A stretch of 64,000 nucleotides of DNA from Psychrilyobacter atlanticus DSM 19335 (GCF_000426625.1 NZ_KE384547.1:1789159-1853158); one strand, 5' to 3'. Numbered from the stretch's first letter, positions 9,768 to 19,030 are shown. Numbers and translations are program-made. Notes: generated by a model from the sequence alone, not told the origin.

Positions 9768-9796
9768 ATAATAACAGTTTAATTTTTTTCTGTCAA
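9768..9796 (-). promoter_or_regulatory. leu operon promoter
   Basis: Consensus TTGACA (9791-9796) and TATTAT (9768-9773) with a 17-base spacer, about 25 bases upstream of the leader ribosome binding site. Confidence 0.85.
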
Positions 9797-10024
9797 CATT
9801 TTTTTAAAAAATAAAATTTTTATTTTATACCAAATATTTAAACTAACGGGTTAAATTATTGACACTATTAGAGTTAGAGAGTTCTCTTGTAGAATAAAAA
9901 AAATAATTTTTTTCCACCTTTATAATTCTTTGATCAGGATAATTCTACCTGAAAAAAAGGGTAAAAAGTTTAAGAGAAAAGATATCCTGAAATAATAAAA
10001 AATAACTAAATCAAAAAAATTAAT

Positions 10025-10053
10025 TTTACATAGAGAAAATAATATGCTAGAAT
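10025..10053 (+). promoter_or_regulatory. met operon promoter
   Basis: TTTACA (10025-10030), 17-base spacer, then TAGAAT (10048-10053) with an extended -10 TGC just before it. It would start transcription near 10060 and give a leader of about 270 bases before hom. Confidence 0.75.
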
Positions 10054-10129
10054 GTTTAAAAATTAAAACTTTAGTAACAAAAAAGTTTTAATCTGAGAGA
10101 AAAAAATAAAAATAAGTGAGCTGATTAAG

Positions 10130-10183
10130 ATGGTTAATTCAAGAATCGGACAATTAAATATGCTAATGATGATGCTTTGGTAG
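10130..10183 (+). CDS. met operon leader peptide (Met-rich)
   Basis: A 17-residue ORF, MVNSRIGQLNMLMMMLW, ending at TAG. Four of codons 11-15 are ATG, with three in a row. Upstream GAGCTGAT matches 7 of 8 bases of the anti-SD complement GAGGTGAT at suitable spacing. It lies 70 bases after the promoter start and 86 bases before a strong terminator that precedes hom. By analogy with other amino-acid leader peptides, stalling at Met codons would reduce termination. No S-box, SAM-II, SMK or T-box signature was seen in the leader. Confidence 0.75.
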   Translation: MVNSRIGQLNMLMMMLW

Positions 10184-10192
10184 GGTTTGTAA

Positions 10193-10249
10193 CTTAAATT
10201 TTTTAAATTTAAGAACAGACTCGTTTTGTAGTAACTTACGAGTTTGTTC
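10193..10249 (+). promoter_or_regulatory. met leader hairpins between leader ORF and terminator
   Basis: Two abutting hairpins: CTTAAATTT/AAATTTAAG (10193-10213), and GAACAGACTCG/CGAGTTTGTTC (10213-10249, 11 pairs, 15-base loop). The 3' arm GAGTTT of the second can pair with AAACTC (10280-10285) in the terminator loop region. GATGCTT in the leader ORF (10171-10177) can pair with AAGCATC (10252-10258). These are candidate competing structures. Confidence 0.5.
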
Positions 10250-10268
10250 ACAAGCATCTTTAACTAGA

Positions 10269-10299
10269 AAGCCTGTGGGAAACTCCACAGGCTTTTTTA
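10269..10299 (+). terminator. met operon attenuator terminator
   Basis: AAGCCTGTGG / CCACAGGCTT, loop GAAACT, followed by a T run, about 30 bases upstream of hom. A strong intrinsic terminator inside the leader implies conditional readthrough. Confidence 0.88.
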
Positions 10300-10327
10300 T
10301 TTTACAAAATTTATTTGGAGGTAATAG

Positions 10328-11287
10328 ATGAAAGTTGGAATTATTGGAATAGGTACCGTAGGAAGGGAGGTTATCAATATTATTTCCTGCCAGAGGGCAA
10401 AGATAGAAAAATTATTGGGAGAAAAGATCGAAGTCCAAAAGATATGTAATAGAACGCCCAGGGAAGAATATGAAGATTATTCATTCACTCATGACTATAA
10501 AGAGATCCTAAAGGATCCATCTATTGATACTGTCATTGAATTAATGGGAGGGATAAAGATTCCATTGGAGATAGCTAAAAAAACTCTGACAGCAGAAAAA
10601 AATCTGGTTACAGCTAATAAGGAGCTTTTAGCTATCCATGGAAATGAGTTATTCCAGCTGGCAAAAGAAAAGGATGTAAAAATCTTTTTTGAAGCTGCTG
10701 TAGGAGGAGGAATACCTATCTTATCTCCCCTAAAAGAATCTCTCTTTCCCAATAATTTTAAAAAAATAAGAGGAATATTAAATGGAACAGCAAATTATAT
10801 TTTGACACAGATGAGTGAAGGAGCCAGTTATGAACAAGCTTTAAAAGATGCAACTGAAAAAGGATACGCTGAAACAGACCCAACATTTGATGTTGAAGGA
10901 ATTGATTCTGCTCATAAGATCAGTTTACTGAGTTATCTGGCTTGGGGAGAAATAAAAGAATTTAAAGAGATAAAAATAGATGGGATCACAGGATTAACAG
11001 CCAAAGATATAGAAAAAGCTGCTAAGAACAACCAGAAATATAAATTGTTAGGTGAAGCTGCCATAGATGAAGATACACAAAAAATAACCCTAGCCGTTAA
11101 ACCAATATTAGTGGGAAAAGGTGACCTATTCTACGAGGTCAACGGAATATACAATGCTATAGAAATAGAGGGAAGTTATACAGGAAAAACAATTTTTTAT
11201 GGGGAAGGGGCAGGAGGAAATGCTACAGCAAATGCAGTGATTTCAGATCTCTATAAGGTGATAAACAGTAAAAGTTGGCAGAGATAA
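10328..11287 (+). CDS. hom: Homoserine dehydrogenase without ACT domain
   Basis: Reduces aspartate semialdehyde to homoserine. It has the NAD(P) loop GIGTVGREV near residue 8, the catalytic GILNGTANYILTQM near 147, and DPTFDVEGIDSAHK near 192-205. At 319 residues it lacks the C-terminal ACT domain of the common ~430-residue form, so threonine feedback is probably absent. GGAGG lies 7 bases before the ATG. As first gene of the met operon it appears dedicated to methionine. Confidence 0.92.
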   Translation: MKVGIIGIGTVGREVINIISCQRAKIEKLLGEKIEVQKICNRTPREEYEDYSFTHDYKEILKDPSIDTVIELMGGIKIPLEIAKKTLTAEKNLVTANKELLAIHGNELFQLAKEKDVKIFFEAAVGGGIPILSPLKESLFPNNFKKIRGILNGTANYILTQMSEGASYEQALKDATEKGYAETDPTFDVEGIDSAHKISLLSYLAWGEIKEFKEIKIDGITGLTAKDIEKAAKNNQKYKLLGEAAIDEDTQKITLAVKPILVGKGDLFYEVNGIYNAIEIEGSYTGKTIFYGEGAGGNATANAVISDLYKVINSKSWQR

Positions 11288-11328
11288 AATATTTAGAACG
11301 TATAACCAAAATATAAGGAGGAACAACT

Positions 11329-12600
11329 ATGAATTTTAAATTTGAGACATTACAACTACATGCAGGACAAGTAAAAGATACCTTAACAGGAGCTAGAGCA
11401 GTCCCTATCTATCAAACTGCATCATATACTTTTAAAGATGCTGATCACGGAGCTAGACTGTTTAACCTAGAAGAGGAGGGAAACATCTATACAAGAATAG
11501 GGAACCCTACAACTGAAGTGTTAGAAAAAAGGGTAGCAGCATTAGAAGGAGGGGTAGGAGGATTGGCAGTCGCCTCGGGATCAGCAGCTATAACTTATGC
11601 CCTTCTGACTATAGCTAGATCAGGAGACGAGATAGTTTCAGCCAAGGGGATCTATGGGGGAAGCTACAACTTTTTGTCCAATACAATAGAGGATTTTGGG
11701 ATAAAAACTAGGTTCTTCGAGACCTCTAATTTAAAGACTTTGGAAGATGCTATAACTCCTAAAACAAAGGTGGTTTTTATAGAGACATTGGAAAATCCCA
11801 CAGGACAAATAGTCGATCTAGATGCCATATCAAAGGTAGCTAAAAAACATGGATTACCCCTAGTTGTAGATAATACCTTTGGGACACCCTATCTAATAAA
11901 ACCCATTGAACATGGGGCTAATATAGTAGTTCATTCAGCTACAAAGTTTTTAGGCGGTCATGGAACTACAATAGCAGGAGTTATCGTAGATGGTGGAAAT
12001 TTTGATTGGAAAGATGATAGATTTGAATCATTTAATACTCCTGATTCGGGATATAATAATCTGGTCTATTCAGATTTAGGAGAACAGGCATTTATACTAA
12101 AAGCTAGGGTGAGATTATTACGGGACACAGGAGCAGCTCTTTCTCCTTTTAGTGCTTTCTTGATCTTACAGGGGATTGAAACACTTTCTCTCAGGGTAGA
12201 AAGACATGTAGAAAATTCAAAAAAAATAGCTGAATACCTAAACTCTCATCCGGAAGTGGATTGGATAACTCATCCAGAATTTACGACTGAAGAACAAAAA
12301 AAATTAGCCAATAAATATTATAAAAAAGGTGTCGGATCGATATTTACCCTTGGATTACATGGTGGAAAGGAAAGAGCCAAAAGATTTATAGAAAGTTTGG
12401 AGATCTTTTCCCATCTAGCCAATGTAGCAGATGCCAAATCTTTAATTATCCATCCTGCAAGTACAACTCACGGCCAGTTAAGTGATGAACAATTAAAAGC
12501 AGCAGGGATAAAACCAAATATGATAAGAATTTCAATAGGATTAGAAAATATAGATGATCTCATAGGAGATCTTGAAAATGCAATAACAAACTCCAAATAA
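11329..12600 (+). CDS. metY: O-acetylhomoserine sulfhydrylase
   Basis: PLP enzyme of the Cys/Met metabolism family that makes homocysteine from O-acetylhomoserine and sulfide. The 423-residue length, the start FETLQLHAGQ, YTRIGNPTTEVLEKRVAALEGG, and the PLP lysine in HSATKFLGGHG near residue 207 fit MetY rather than MetB (about 380 residues). AAGGAGG lies shortly before the ATG. It uses the product of metA in the same operon. Confidence 0.93.
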   Translation: MNFKFETLQLHAGQVKDTLTGARAVPIYQTASYTFKDADHGARLFNLEEEGNIYTRIGNPTTEVLEKRVAALEGGVGGLAVASGSAAITYALLTIARSGDEIVSAKGIYGGSYNFLSNTIEDFGIKTRFFETSNLKTLEDAITPKTKVVFIETLENPTGQIVDLDAISKVAKKHGLPLVVDNTFGTPYLIKPIEHGANIVVHSATKFLGGHGTTIAGVIVDGGNFDWKDDRFESFNTPDSGYNNLVYSDLGEQAFILKARVRLLRDTGAALSPFSAFLILQGIETLSLRVERHVENSKKIAEYLNSHPEVDWITHPEFTTEEQKKLANKYYKKGVGSIFTLGLHGGKERAKRFIESLEIFSHLANVADAKSLIIHPASTTHGQLSDEQLKAAGIKPNMIRISIGLENIDDLIGDLENAITNSK

Positions 12601-12659
12601 ACTAATTTTATTAGACATATATAATAGAAAAATCATAACTTTACTAACAGGGAGACATT

Positions 12660-13535
12660 ATGAAGATAAAAGACATATTTAAAAATAAAGATACAGTAAT
12701 CTCATTTGAGATCTTTCCACCCAACAATAAGTTCCCCATAGAAAAAATATATAAAACTATCGATGAACTAGCAGAACTAAAACCGGATTATATAAGTGTC
12801 ACATATGGAGCAGGGGGAACCAGTCAGAGTAGAACTGTAGAGATCACCAAGAGAATTAAAAATATAAATAAGATAGAAACCATGGCTCATTTAACCTGTA
12901 TAGGCGCTACCAAAGAGTCTATAAATAGTACTTTAACCCAGTTAAAAAATAATGGAATAAAAAACATCTTAGCCCTGAGAGGGGATATTCCCAGAGATAA
13001 AGTCTATGATTCACAGTTTAGCTATGCCAGTGACCTGGTAAAACATATAAAGAAAGAAAATACTTTTTCTGTGGCAGGAGCCTTTTATCCTGAGGTTCAC
13101 TTTGAAAATAATGATCTATTAGATCTTTTCCATCTGAAAACAAAGGTCGAATCTGGAACGGATTTTTTAGTCTCACAACTGTTTTTTGATAATGAAGATT
13201 TTTATGCATTTAAAGAAAAAACTCAAAAATTAAATTTAAATATTCCACTAGTTGCAGGAATCCTACCTGTAACAAATTATAAACAGATCCAAAAAGTAAG
13301 GGAACTATGTAATGCAAGGATCCCAAGGAAATTTCAGGCTATACTAGATAAGTTCAAGGACAATCCAAAAGCATTAGAAGAGGCTGGAATAACCTATGCC
13401 ACAGAACAGATCATAGATTTAATAGCTTCTGGTGTAGAAGGAATTCATATTTATACAATGAATAAGGTCGACGTGACCAGAAGAATATTAGAAAATATAA
13501 AATATATTCGTAAAGGAATCGGGGAGGCCGAGTAA
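12660..13535 (+). CDS. metF: 5,10-methylenetetrahydrofolate reductase
   Basis: Flavoprotein TIM barrel producing 5-methyl-THF for MetH. The 291-residue protein has ISFEIFPP near residue 14, YGAGGTS near 47, THLTC-like MAHLTCIGAT, NILALRGD, and the C-terminal GVEGIHIYTMN. Met operon position matches its role as methyl donor supplier. Confidence 0.95.
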   Translation: MKIKDIFKNKDTVISFEIFPPNNKFPIEKIYKTIDELAELKPDYISVTYGAGGTSQSRTVEITKRIKNINKIETMAHLTCIGATKESINSTLTQLKNNGIKNILALRGDIPRDKVYDSQFSYASDLVKHIKKENTFSVAGAFYPEVHFENNDLLDLFHLKTKVESGTDFLVSQLFFDNEDFYAFKEKTQKLNLNIPLVAGILPVTNYKQIQKVRELCNARIPRKFQAILDKFKDNPKALEEAGITYATEQIIDLIASGVEGIHIYTMNKVDVTRRILENIKYIRKGIGEAE

Positions 13536-13560
13536 AATATCTATTCTATGTAATAATAAT

Positions 13561-14367
13561 TTGAGAGGTATAGCAGACTCTAAAGACAGCGGTATCCTCT
13601 TTAAAAATAAAAAAAAATCTACTGCTAAGATAAAGATCGGAGTTATAAATTTAATGCCCTTTAAGGTAGAGGTTGAATCTCAATTTTTTAACCTCCTAGG
13701 TAGGTATAGTCTAGCAGTAGAGGTCGAATTTTTATACCCGGACAATCATATTTCAAAACACACCTCAATGGAATATTTAGAAAAAAACTATATTCCACTC
13801 AGTAAATTAGAGGAAAGGAATTACCAGGGTCTGATTATAACAGGGGCTCCTATAGAGAATAGAGAGTTTGAAGATGTAAAGTATTGGGGGAAATTAAAAC
13901 CTATATTTGATTTGGATATTCCCAGTATCTATATTTGCTGGGCCAGTCAGGGAGCATTATATCACCATTATAAGATTTCAAAACACCCGCTAAAAGAGAA
14001 GATCTTCGGGATTTTTAATCATAGTGTTAATAAAAATAAGTTAATTCAATTAGATAAGTTTCATGCACCACATTCTAGAAATACCTACAATAAAAAAGAA
14101 GATCTTCTAGAGGCAGGTCTTGTGATAGTCGCAGAAAATGAAAAAGCTGGAGTATACATGGCGACTACAAAAAACTTGCAAAAAATCTATATCTCAGGGC
14201 ATGGTGAATATCAAATAAATACTTTAGATAAAGAATATCGAAGAGACCTGAAAAACCTCCCTGAAAACTACTATAGAGGTAATGACCCAACTAAAGAAAT
14301 ATTATTTACTTGGGATAAACACAGGGATATTTTTTATAAAAATTGGTTAGATATGATAATCAAATAA
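13561..14367 (+). CDS. metA: Homoserine O-acyltransferase
   Basis: Class I glutamine-amidotransferase-like enzyme that acylates homoserine. It has INLMP near residue 31, ITGAPIE, the nucleophile in YICWASQGALYHHY near 122, GIFNH, HAPHSRN, and ISGHGEY with the catalytic His/Glu. MetY next to it suggests acetyl rather than succinyl transfer. No ATG start exists: TTG at 13561 has no ribosome binding site, while GGGGAGG (13521-13527) is best spaced for an ATA at 13537 or ATT at 13543 in the same frame. The true start is uncertain. Confidence 0.9.
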   Translation: MRGIADSKDSGILFKNKKKSTAKIKIGVINLMPFKVEVESQFFNLLGRYSLAVEVEFLYPDNHISKHTSMEYLEKNYIPLSKLEERNYQGLIITGAPIENREFEDVKYWGKLKPIFDLDIPSIYICWASQGALYHHYKISKHPLKEKIFGIFNHSVNKNKLIQLDKFHAPHSRNTYNKKEDLLEAGLVIVAENEKAGVYMATTKNLQKIYISGHGEYQINTLDKEYRRDLKNLPENYYRGNDPTKEILFTWDKHRDIFYKNWLDMIIK

Positions 14368-14394
14368 ATATAATATTAACGGAGGCAGATAAGA

Positions 14395-15594
14395 GTGGGA
14401 ACTATTATTCAGAAATTTGGAGGAACCTCTGTAAAAAATACAGAAAGAATATTAGAAATTGCTAAAAAAATTGTAGAAAGAAAAAAGCTGGGAGATGATA
14501 TAGTTGTTGTATTATCTGCCCAAGGAGGATATACCGATACCCTTTTAAAAAAAGCACACAATATATCCAAAACTCCTAAAAAAAGGGAATTAGATGTATT
14601 GTTATCAACTGGAGAACAGATCTCTATAGCTCTCTTGGCTATGGCAATAGAGGAACTAGGTGAAAGTGCGATTTCATTTACTGCAACACAACTAGGGATA
14701 AAAACCTGTAGTAATTACAACTGTGCCCAGATCTTGGATATAGAGAATAAAAAGATAAAAGAAGCATTAAAGGAAGGGAATATAGTTGTTGTGGCAGGAT
14801 TCCAAGGAGTCGATCCATATGGAAATATAACCACACTAGGACGGGGAGGTTCTGACACTACTGCTGTAGCATTAGGAGTAGCTTTAGATGCACAAGAAGT
14901 AGAGATTTATACAGATGTTGATGGTATCTATTCCGCGGATCCAAGGGTAGTTAAAGATGCTAAGAAAATAGATGAAATTAACTATAGTGAGATGATAGAG
15001 ATGGCTGGAAACGGAGCTAAAGTCCTCCACAGTAGAAGTGTGGAACTGGCCTGTAAATACAATATTAAAATACATTTACGTTCCTCATATTCATGGAAGG
15101 AAGGGAGTATTGTCAAGGGAGAAGATGAGATGGAAAAAGAAGTAATCCGAGGAATTACCCACAGTAAAAATTTATCTAAAATAACTTTAAGAGATACCCC
15201 CCATAGATTGGTAGATGTTATAAACACCTTATCTAATAAAGGGTATAACATCGATATTATTACCCATGATTTTGACCTTGAAAGGGGGGCTACAATCTCA
15301 TGTATTTTAAAACAGGAGTTATTGGAGAGTGCTTTTGAAGTTTTAGAAGACAAATACCCTGAGAGTAGAAAAAACCTAATTCATATCCCAAATCTCGGAA
15401 AGGTATCTGTCATAGGAATAGGTGTGAAATCAAAGGGGGTAGCAGCACAAGTTTTTAAAGTATTGTCTGAAAATAATATTTCCATTGAGATGGTATCTTC
15501 ATCAGATATAAATATTTCCTGTATCATCCACCAGAAAAATCTAGAAAAGGCGGTATCCCTCCTTCATAGAGAATTAATTGAGGAGGCCAAATGA
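14395..15594 (+). CDS. lysC: Aspartate kinase
   Basis: Phosphorylates aspartate, the entry step to homoserine and lysine. The 399-residue protein has IIQKFGGTSV at the start, FTATQLGI, TTLGRGGSDTTAVALG near residue 145, and DGIYSADPR near 182. Two C-terminal ACT repeats (about 265-399) give allosteric control. It starts with GTG, with GGAGG 9 bases upstream. Inclusion in the met operon suggests a methionine-dedicated isozyme. Its last four bases overlap metH. Confidence 0.93.
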   Translation: MGTIIQKFGGTSVKNTERILEIAKKIVERKKLGDDIVVVLSAQGGYTDTLLKKAHNISKTPKKRELDVLLSTGEQISIALLAMAIEELGESAISFTATQLGIKTCSNYNCAQILDIENKKIKEALKEGNIVVVAGFQGVDPYGNITTLGRGGSDTTAVALGVALDAQEVEIYTDVDGIYSADPRVVKDAKKIDEINYSEMIEMAGNGAKVLHSRSVELACKYNIKIHLRSSYSWKEGSIVKGEDEMEKEVIRGITHSKNLSKITLRDTPHRLVDVINTLSNKGYNIDIITHDFDLERGATISCILKQELLESAFEVLEDKYPESRKNLIHIPNLGKVSVIGIGVKSKGVAAQVFKVLSENNISIEMVSSSDINISCIIHQKNLEKAVSLLHRELIEEAK

Positions 15595-18500
15595 ATATAA
15601 ATATAGATATTGATATAAAACAGATTTTAAAAGAAAAAATAATGGTTTTAGATGGAGCTATGGGAACATCTATTCAAAACTATAATTTAACCGAGGAAGA
15701 TTTTAGAGGTGAGAGGTTTAAAGATTTCCCTTCTAAATTAAAAGGAGCTAACGAACTTCTCAACCTGACCAGACCTGATATTATAAAAGAGATCTATAAC
15801 AGCTATATAGAGGCCGGAGCTGATATTATAGAGACCAATACTTTTAATGGAAATACTATATCTATGGCAGATTATAATCTAGGGGAGCTGGCATATGAAG
15901 TTTCCTTAGAGGGAACTAAACTTGCTAAACTTAGAGTTTTGGATCATTTTGAAAAAACTGGAAAAAAAGTATGGATAGCAGGTTCTATAGGTCCTTCCAA
16001 CAAAAGTATAAGTATAGATTCATCGGAAATGAATTTTGATTTCCTAAAGAATGCCTATAAAAATCAAATCAGAGGAATCCTTCATGGAGGAGGAGATCTG
16101 CTTCTTATCGAAACTATATTTGATGGTTTGAATGCAAAGGCGGCAGTTGTCGGAGCAGAGGAGGTTTTTGAGGAGGAGGGAGGGACACTTCCGATTATGA
16201 TCTCAGCTACAGTGGATAAATTTGGTAGACTATTATCTGGGCAGACCATGGAATCATTGGTTGTTTCCTTAGACAGAGATTCTATCCTATCCTTTGGTTT
16301 GAACTGTTCCTTTGGAGCAGCTGAGCTTATACCACTGATTCATAAATTAGGGAAATTTACCCATAAACCTATCTCTATATATCCTAATGCTGGATTACCC
16401 AATGAAATAGGAGAATATAGTCAGACTCCGGAAGAGATGACAGAAATTTTAAAAAATTTAATAAATCATTCAGGAATAAATATTATAGGAGGGTGCTGTG
16501 GTACAACCCCTAAACATATAGAACTCATAGCAGAAGCAGTCAAAGATAAAAAATCTCGAATTCCAAAGATAAAAAACTTAGAGTTTAGTATCTCAGGAAA
16601 TAAAGTCTTAGGTGAAGAGGGATTTTTGATCGTAGGAGAGAGAAATAATGTAGCAGGGTCTAAAAAGTTTGCAAGGCTGATAAAGGAAAAAAAATATGAT
16701 GAAGCTTTAGAAATTTCAAGAACTCAAGTAGGTGGAGGAGCTCATATCCTAGACCTCAACCTAGACGATGGATTGATAGATTCTAAGGCAGAAATGAAAA
16801 TATATATAAAGTTACTCCTATCTTCTACCGATACTGCGAATATTCCTATCATGATTGACTCCTCGGATTTTGTGATAATAGAGGAAGGATTAAAAAATCT
16901 ACCCTCTAAAGGAATTGTTAACTCACTCAGTCTAAAAGACGGAGAGGAGGAGTTTATTAGGAGAGCCAAAATAGTAAAAAAATATGGTGCTGCTCTGGTA
17001 GTTATGGCCTTTGATGAAAGTGGTCAGGCAGATACATTTCAAAAAAAGATAGAAATTTCCAAAAGATCCTATGATTTGCTGTTAGGAATAGGTTTTTCTC
17101 CTGCGGATATTATCTTTGATACAAACATTCTAACTATCGGAACGGGGGAAAAAACAGATAGAAATTATGCAAGAGACTATATAAACTCTATAAAATGGAT
17201 AAAAGAAAATTTACCTTATGCCAAAACAAGTGGTGGATTAAGCAATGTTTCATTTGCGTTCAGGGGAAATAACCCATTAAGACATGCTATTCACCAAGTA
17301 TTTTTGAGGTTAGCCAAGGAAAGCGGGTTAGATATGGTAATAATGAATCCAGCAGAAAAAACAATGGAGATAACAAAATCTCTGGAAGATAAGATCTACA
17401 GCCTGATCATAAATACAGAAGATATCTTGGATTCATTGTTAGATGAACAGATAGAAAAAATAACAACTCCTAAAACAACAGAAAAAAAATCTGATCCAAG
17501 GGTTCAGATTATAGATAATTTGGTTAATGGAAGTAAATTGAATTTAACAATTCTTATAGATCTGTTATTAAAGGATTACTCTCCCATCTCAATAATACAG
17601 GATATATTGATGGAAGGGATGGAAAAAGTAGGAGAACATTTTAATAATGGTAAATTATTCCTCCCCCAGGTAGTCAAAAGTGCTGTGATTATGAAAGAAG
17701 CCGTAACTTACTTAACTCCCAAAATTAAAAATGAAAAAATAGATATGGGACACAGGAAAACCATAGTTATGGCAACTGTAGATGGCGATGTCCATGATAT
17801 CGGAAAAAACATAGTAAAAACAGTTCTAGAATGTAACGGTTATAGGATCATCGATCTAGGAGTGATGGTTTCTATGGATGATATTATAGCTGCAGTAAAA
17901 AATGAAAATGTAGATGCAGTTGCATTAAGCGGACTCATCACACCTTCTCTACATGAGATGGCAAGGGTAGCTGAGAAAATGGCAAAAGAGGGATTTGATA
18001 CCCCCATTTTCATTGGAGGAGCTGCTACATCCAGCCTTCATACTGCCATAAAAATAGAACCAAATTATAGTGGACGTGTATTTCATCTGACAGATGCTTC
18101 TAACACGGTAGTTGTGTTAGATAAGATCTTAGGTGGAGATATAGAATATAAATCTGCTGTATTAAATTCATATGAAGAGTTGAGAAAAGCTTATCAAAAA
18201 ACTGAAGAAGATAGATCCTATCTAAGTTTAGAAGAAGCCTTTAAAAGAAAGGAAAAAATCGATAACAAGGTAATAGAGCCAGCTAAAACAGGTGTATTCG
18301 ATCTAAATATTAATATCACAGATATCGAAAAATCTATCAACTGGGATATATTTTTACACGATTGGAAAATAAAGGATACCTCTAAAGAGATCGACATTTT
18401 AATAGATGGTAAAAAATATCTAGAAATATTAAAAAATAAAAAAATAAAAATATCTGCAAGATATGGGATTTTTGACGTGGAGAAGAAACCGATGGATATT

Positions 18501-19010
18501 CTAAAGATTAATGATATTGACCTTCCAATGGTTAGAACCCAGCAATGGGAAACTTCCTTGTCGTTAGCAGATTTTGTAGAAGACAAGGATTATATTGGAA
18601 CTTTTGCTGTGTCGATAGATACCGTATCTGGAAAAACAGAATATGAAGATATTATGTATAAATTACTCGGAAACAGATTAACAGAAGCTGCAGCAGAGTA
18701 TCTAGAGAAAAATGTGAGTAAAATAATTCCAGTTAGTATAAGGCCAGCAATAGGTTATCCAATTTTACCCGATCATTCTATGAAAAAAGAGGTTTTTGAT
18801 CTGATGAATGTATGGGAATTAGGAATAACTCTTAGTCCAAATTATACTATGACACCTATTCATAGCGTCTGTGGCCTATTATTTTTTAGTGAAAAGGCAA
18901 AATATTTTGATCTAGGAAAAATCGATGAAAACCAGGTAGAATCTTTAGCAAAACACAGAGGAATTGATTTTAGTAAAATGAAAGAAAATTTAGGTATTTC
19001 TATTTATTGA
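15591..19010 (+). CDS. metH: Cobalamin-dependent methionine synthase
   Basis: Transfers methyl from methyl-THF to homocysteine through cobalamin. The 1139-residue protein has all modules. The homocysteine domain (about 1-320) has its zinc Cys in FGLNCS near 238 and GGCCGT near 301. The pterin domain (about 335-600) includes NNVAGSKKF and GGGAHILDLNLDDG. The cap and B12 domain (about 640-860) has GDVHDIGKN near 733 with the cobalt-ligand His. The activation domain (to 1139) has RPAIGYPILPDHSMK. It begins ATGA over the lysC stop, so it is coupled. Last gene of the operon. Confidence 0.96.
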   Translation: MNINIDIDIKQILKEKIMVLDGAMGTSIQNYNLTEEDFRGERFKDFPSKLKGANELLNLTRPDIIKEIYNSYIEAGADIIETNTFNGNTISMADYNLGELAYEVSLEGTKLAKLRVLDHFEKTGKKVWIAGSIGPSNKSISIDSSEMNFDFLKNAYKNQIRGILHGGGDLLLIETIFDGLNAKAAVVGAEEVFEEEGGTLPIMISATVDKFGRLLSGQTMESLVVSLDRDSILSFGLNCSFGAAELIPLIHKLGKFTHKPISIYPNAGLPNEIGEYSQTPEEMTEILKNLINHSGINIIGGCCGTTPKHIELIAEAVKDKKSRIPKIKNLEFSISGNKVLGEEGFLIVGERNNVAGSKKFARLIKEKKYDEALEISRTQVGGGAHILDLNLDDGLIDSKAEMKIYIKLLLSSTDTANIPIMIDSSDFVIIEEGLKNLPSKGIVNSLSLKDGEEEFIRRAKIVKKYGAALVVMAFDESGQADTFQKKIEISKRSYDLLLGIGFSPADIIFDTNILTIGTGEKTDRNYARDYINSIKWIKENLPYAKTSGGLSNVSFAFRGNNPLRHAIHQVFLRLAKESGLDMVIMNPAEKTMEITKSLEDKIYSLIINTEDILDSLLDEQIEKITTPKTTEKKSDPRVQIIDNLVNGSKLNLTILIDLLLKDYSPISIIQDILMEGMEKVGEHFNNGKLFLPQVVKSAVIMKEAVTYLTPKIKNEKIDMGHRKTIVMATVDGDVHDIGKNIVKTVLECNGYRIIDLGVMVSMDDIIAAVKNENVDAVALSGLITPSLHEMARVAEKMAKEGFDTPIFIGGAATSSLHTAIKIEPNYSGRVFHLTDASNTVVVLDKILGGDIEYKSAVLNSYEELRKAYQKTEEDRSYLSLEEAFKRKEKIDNKVIEPAKTGVFDLNINITDIEKSINWDIFLHDWKIKDTSKEIDILIDGKKYLEILKNKKIKISARYGIFDVEKKPMDILKINDIDLPMVRTQQWETSLSLADFVEDKDYIGTFAVSIDTVSGKTEYEDIMYKLLGNRLTEAAAEYLEKNVSKIIPVSIRPAIGYPILPDHSMKKEVFDLMNVWELGITLSPNYTMTPIHSVCGLLFFSEKAKYFDLGKIDENQVESLAKHRGIDFSKMKENLGISIY

Positions 19011-19030
19011 TTTACGTGAAATATAAAGAT

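Noticed and set aside
9845-9890. TTGACA at about 9858 as the met operon promoter
   Set aside because: No acceptable -10 at 16-18 bases; the pair at 10025-10053 is much better and gives a shorter leader.
10063-10257. 64-codon minus-strand ORF across the met leader
   Set aside because: No ribosome binding site, low-complexity residues, and it lies opposite a transcribed leader with clear regulatory structures.
10060-10327. SAM riboswitch or T-box ahead of hom
   Set aside because: None of the conserved S-box, SMK, SAM-II or T-box sequence blocks is visible; the leader ORF explains the terminator better.
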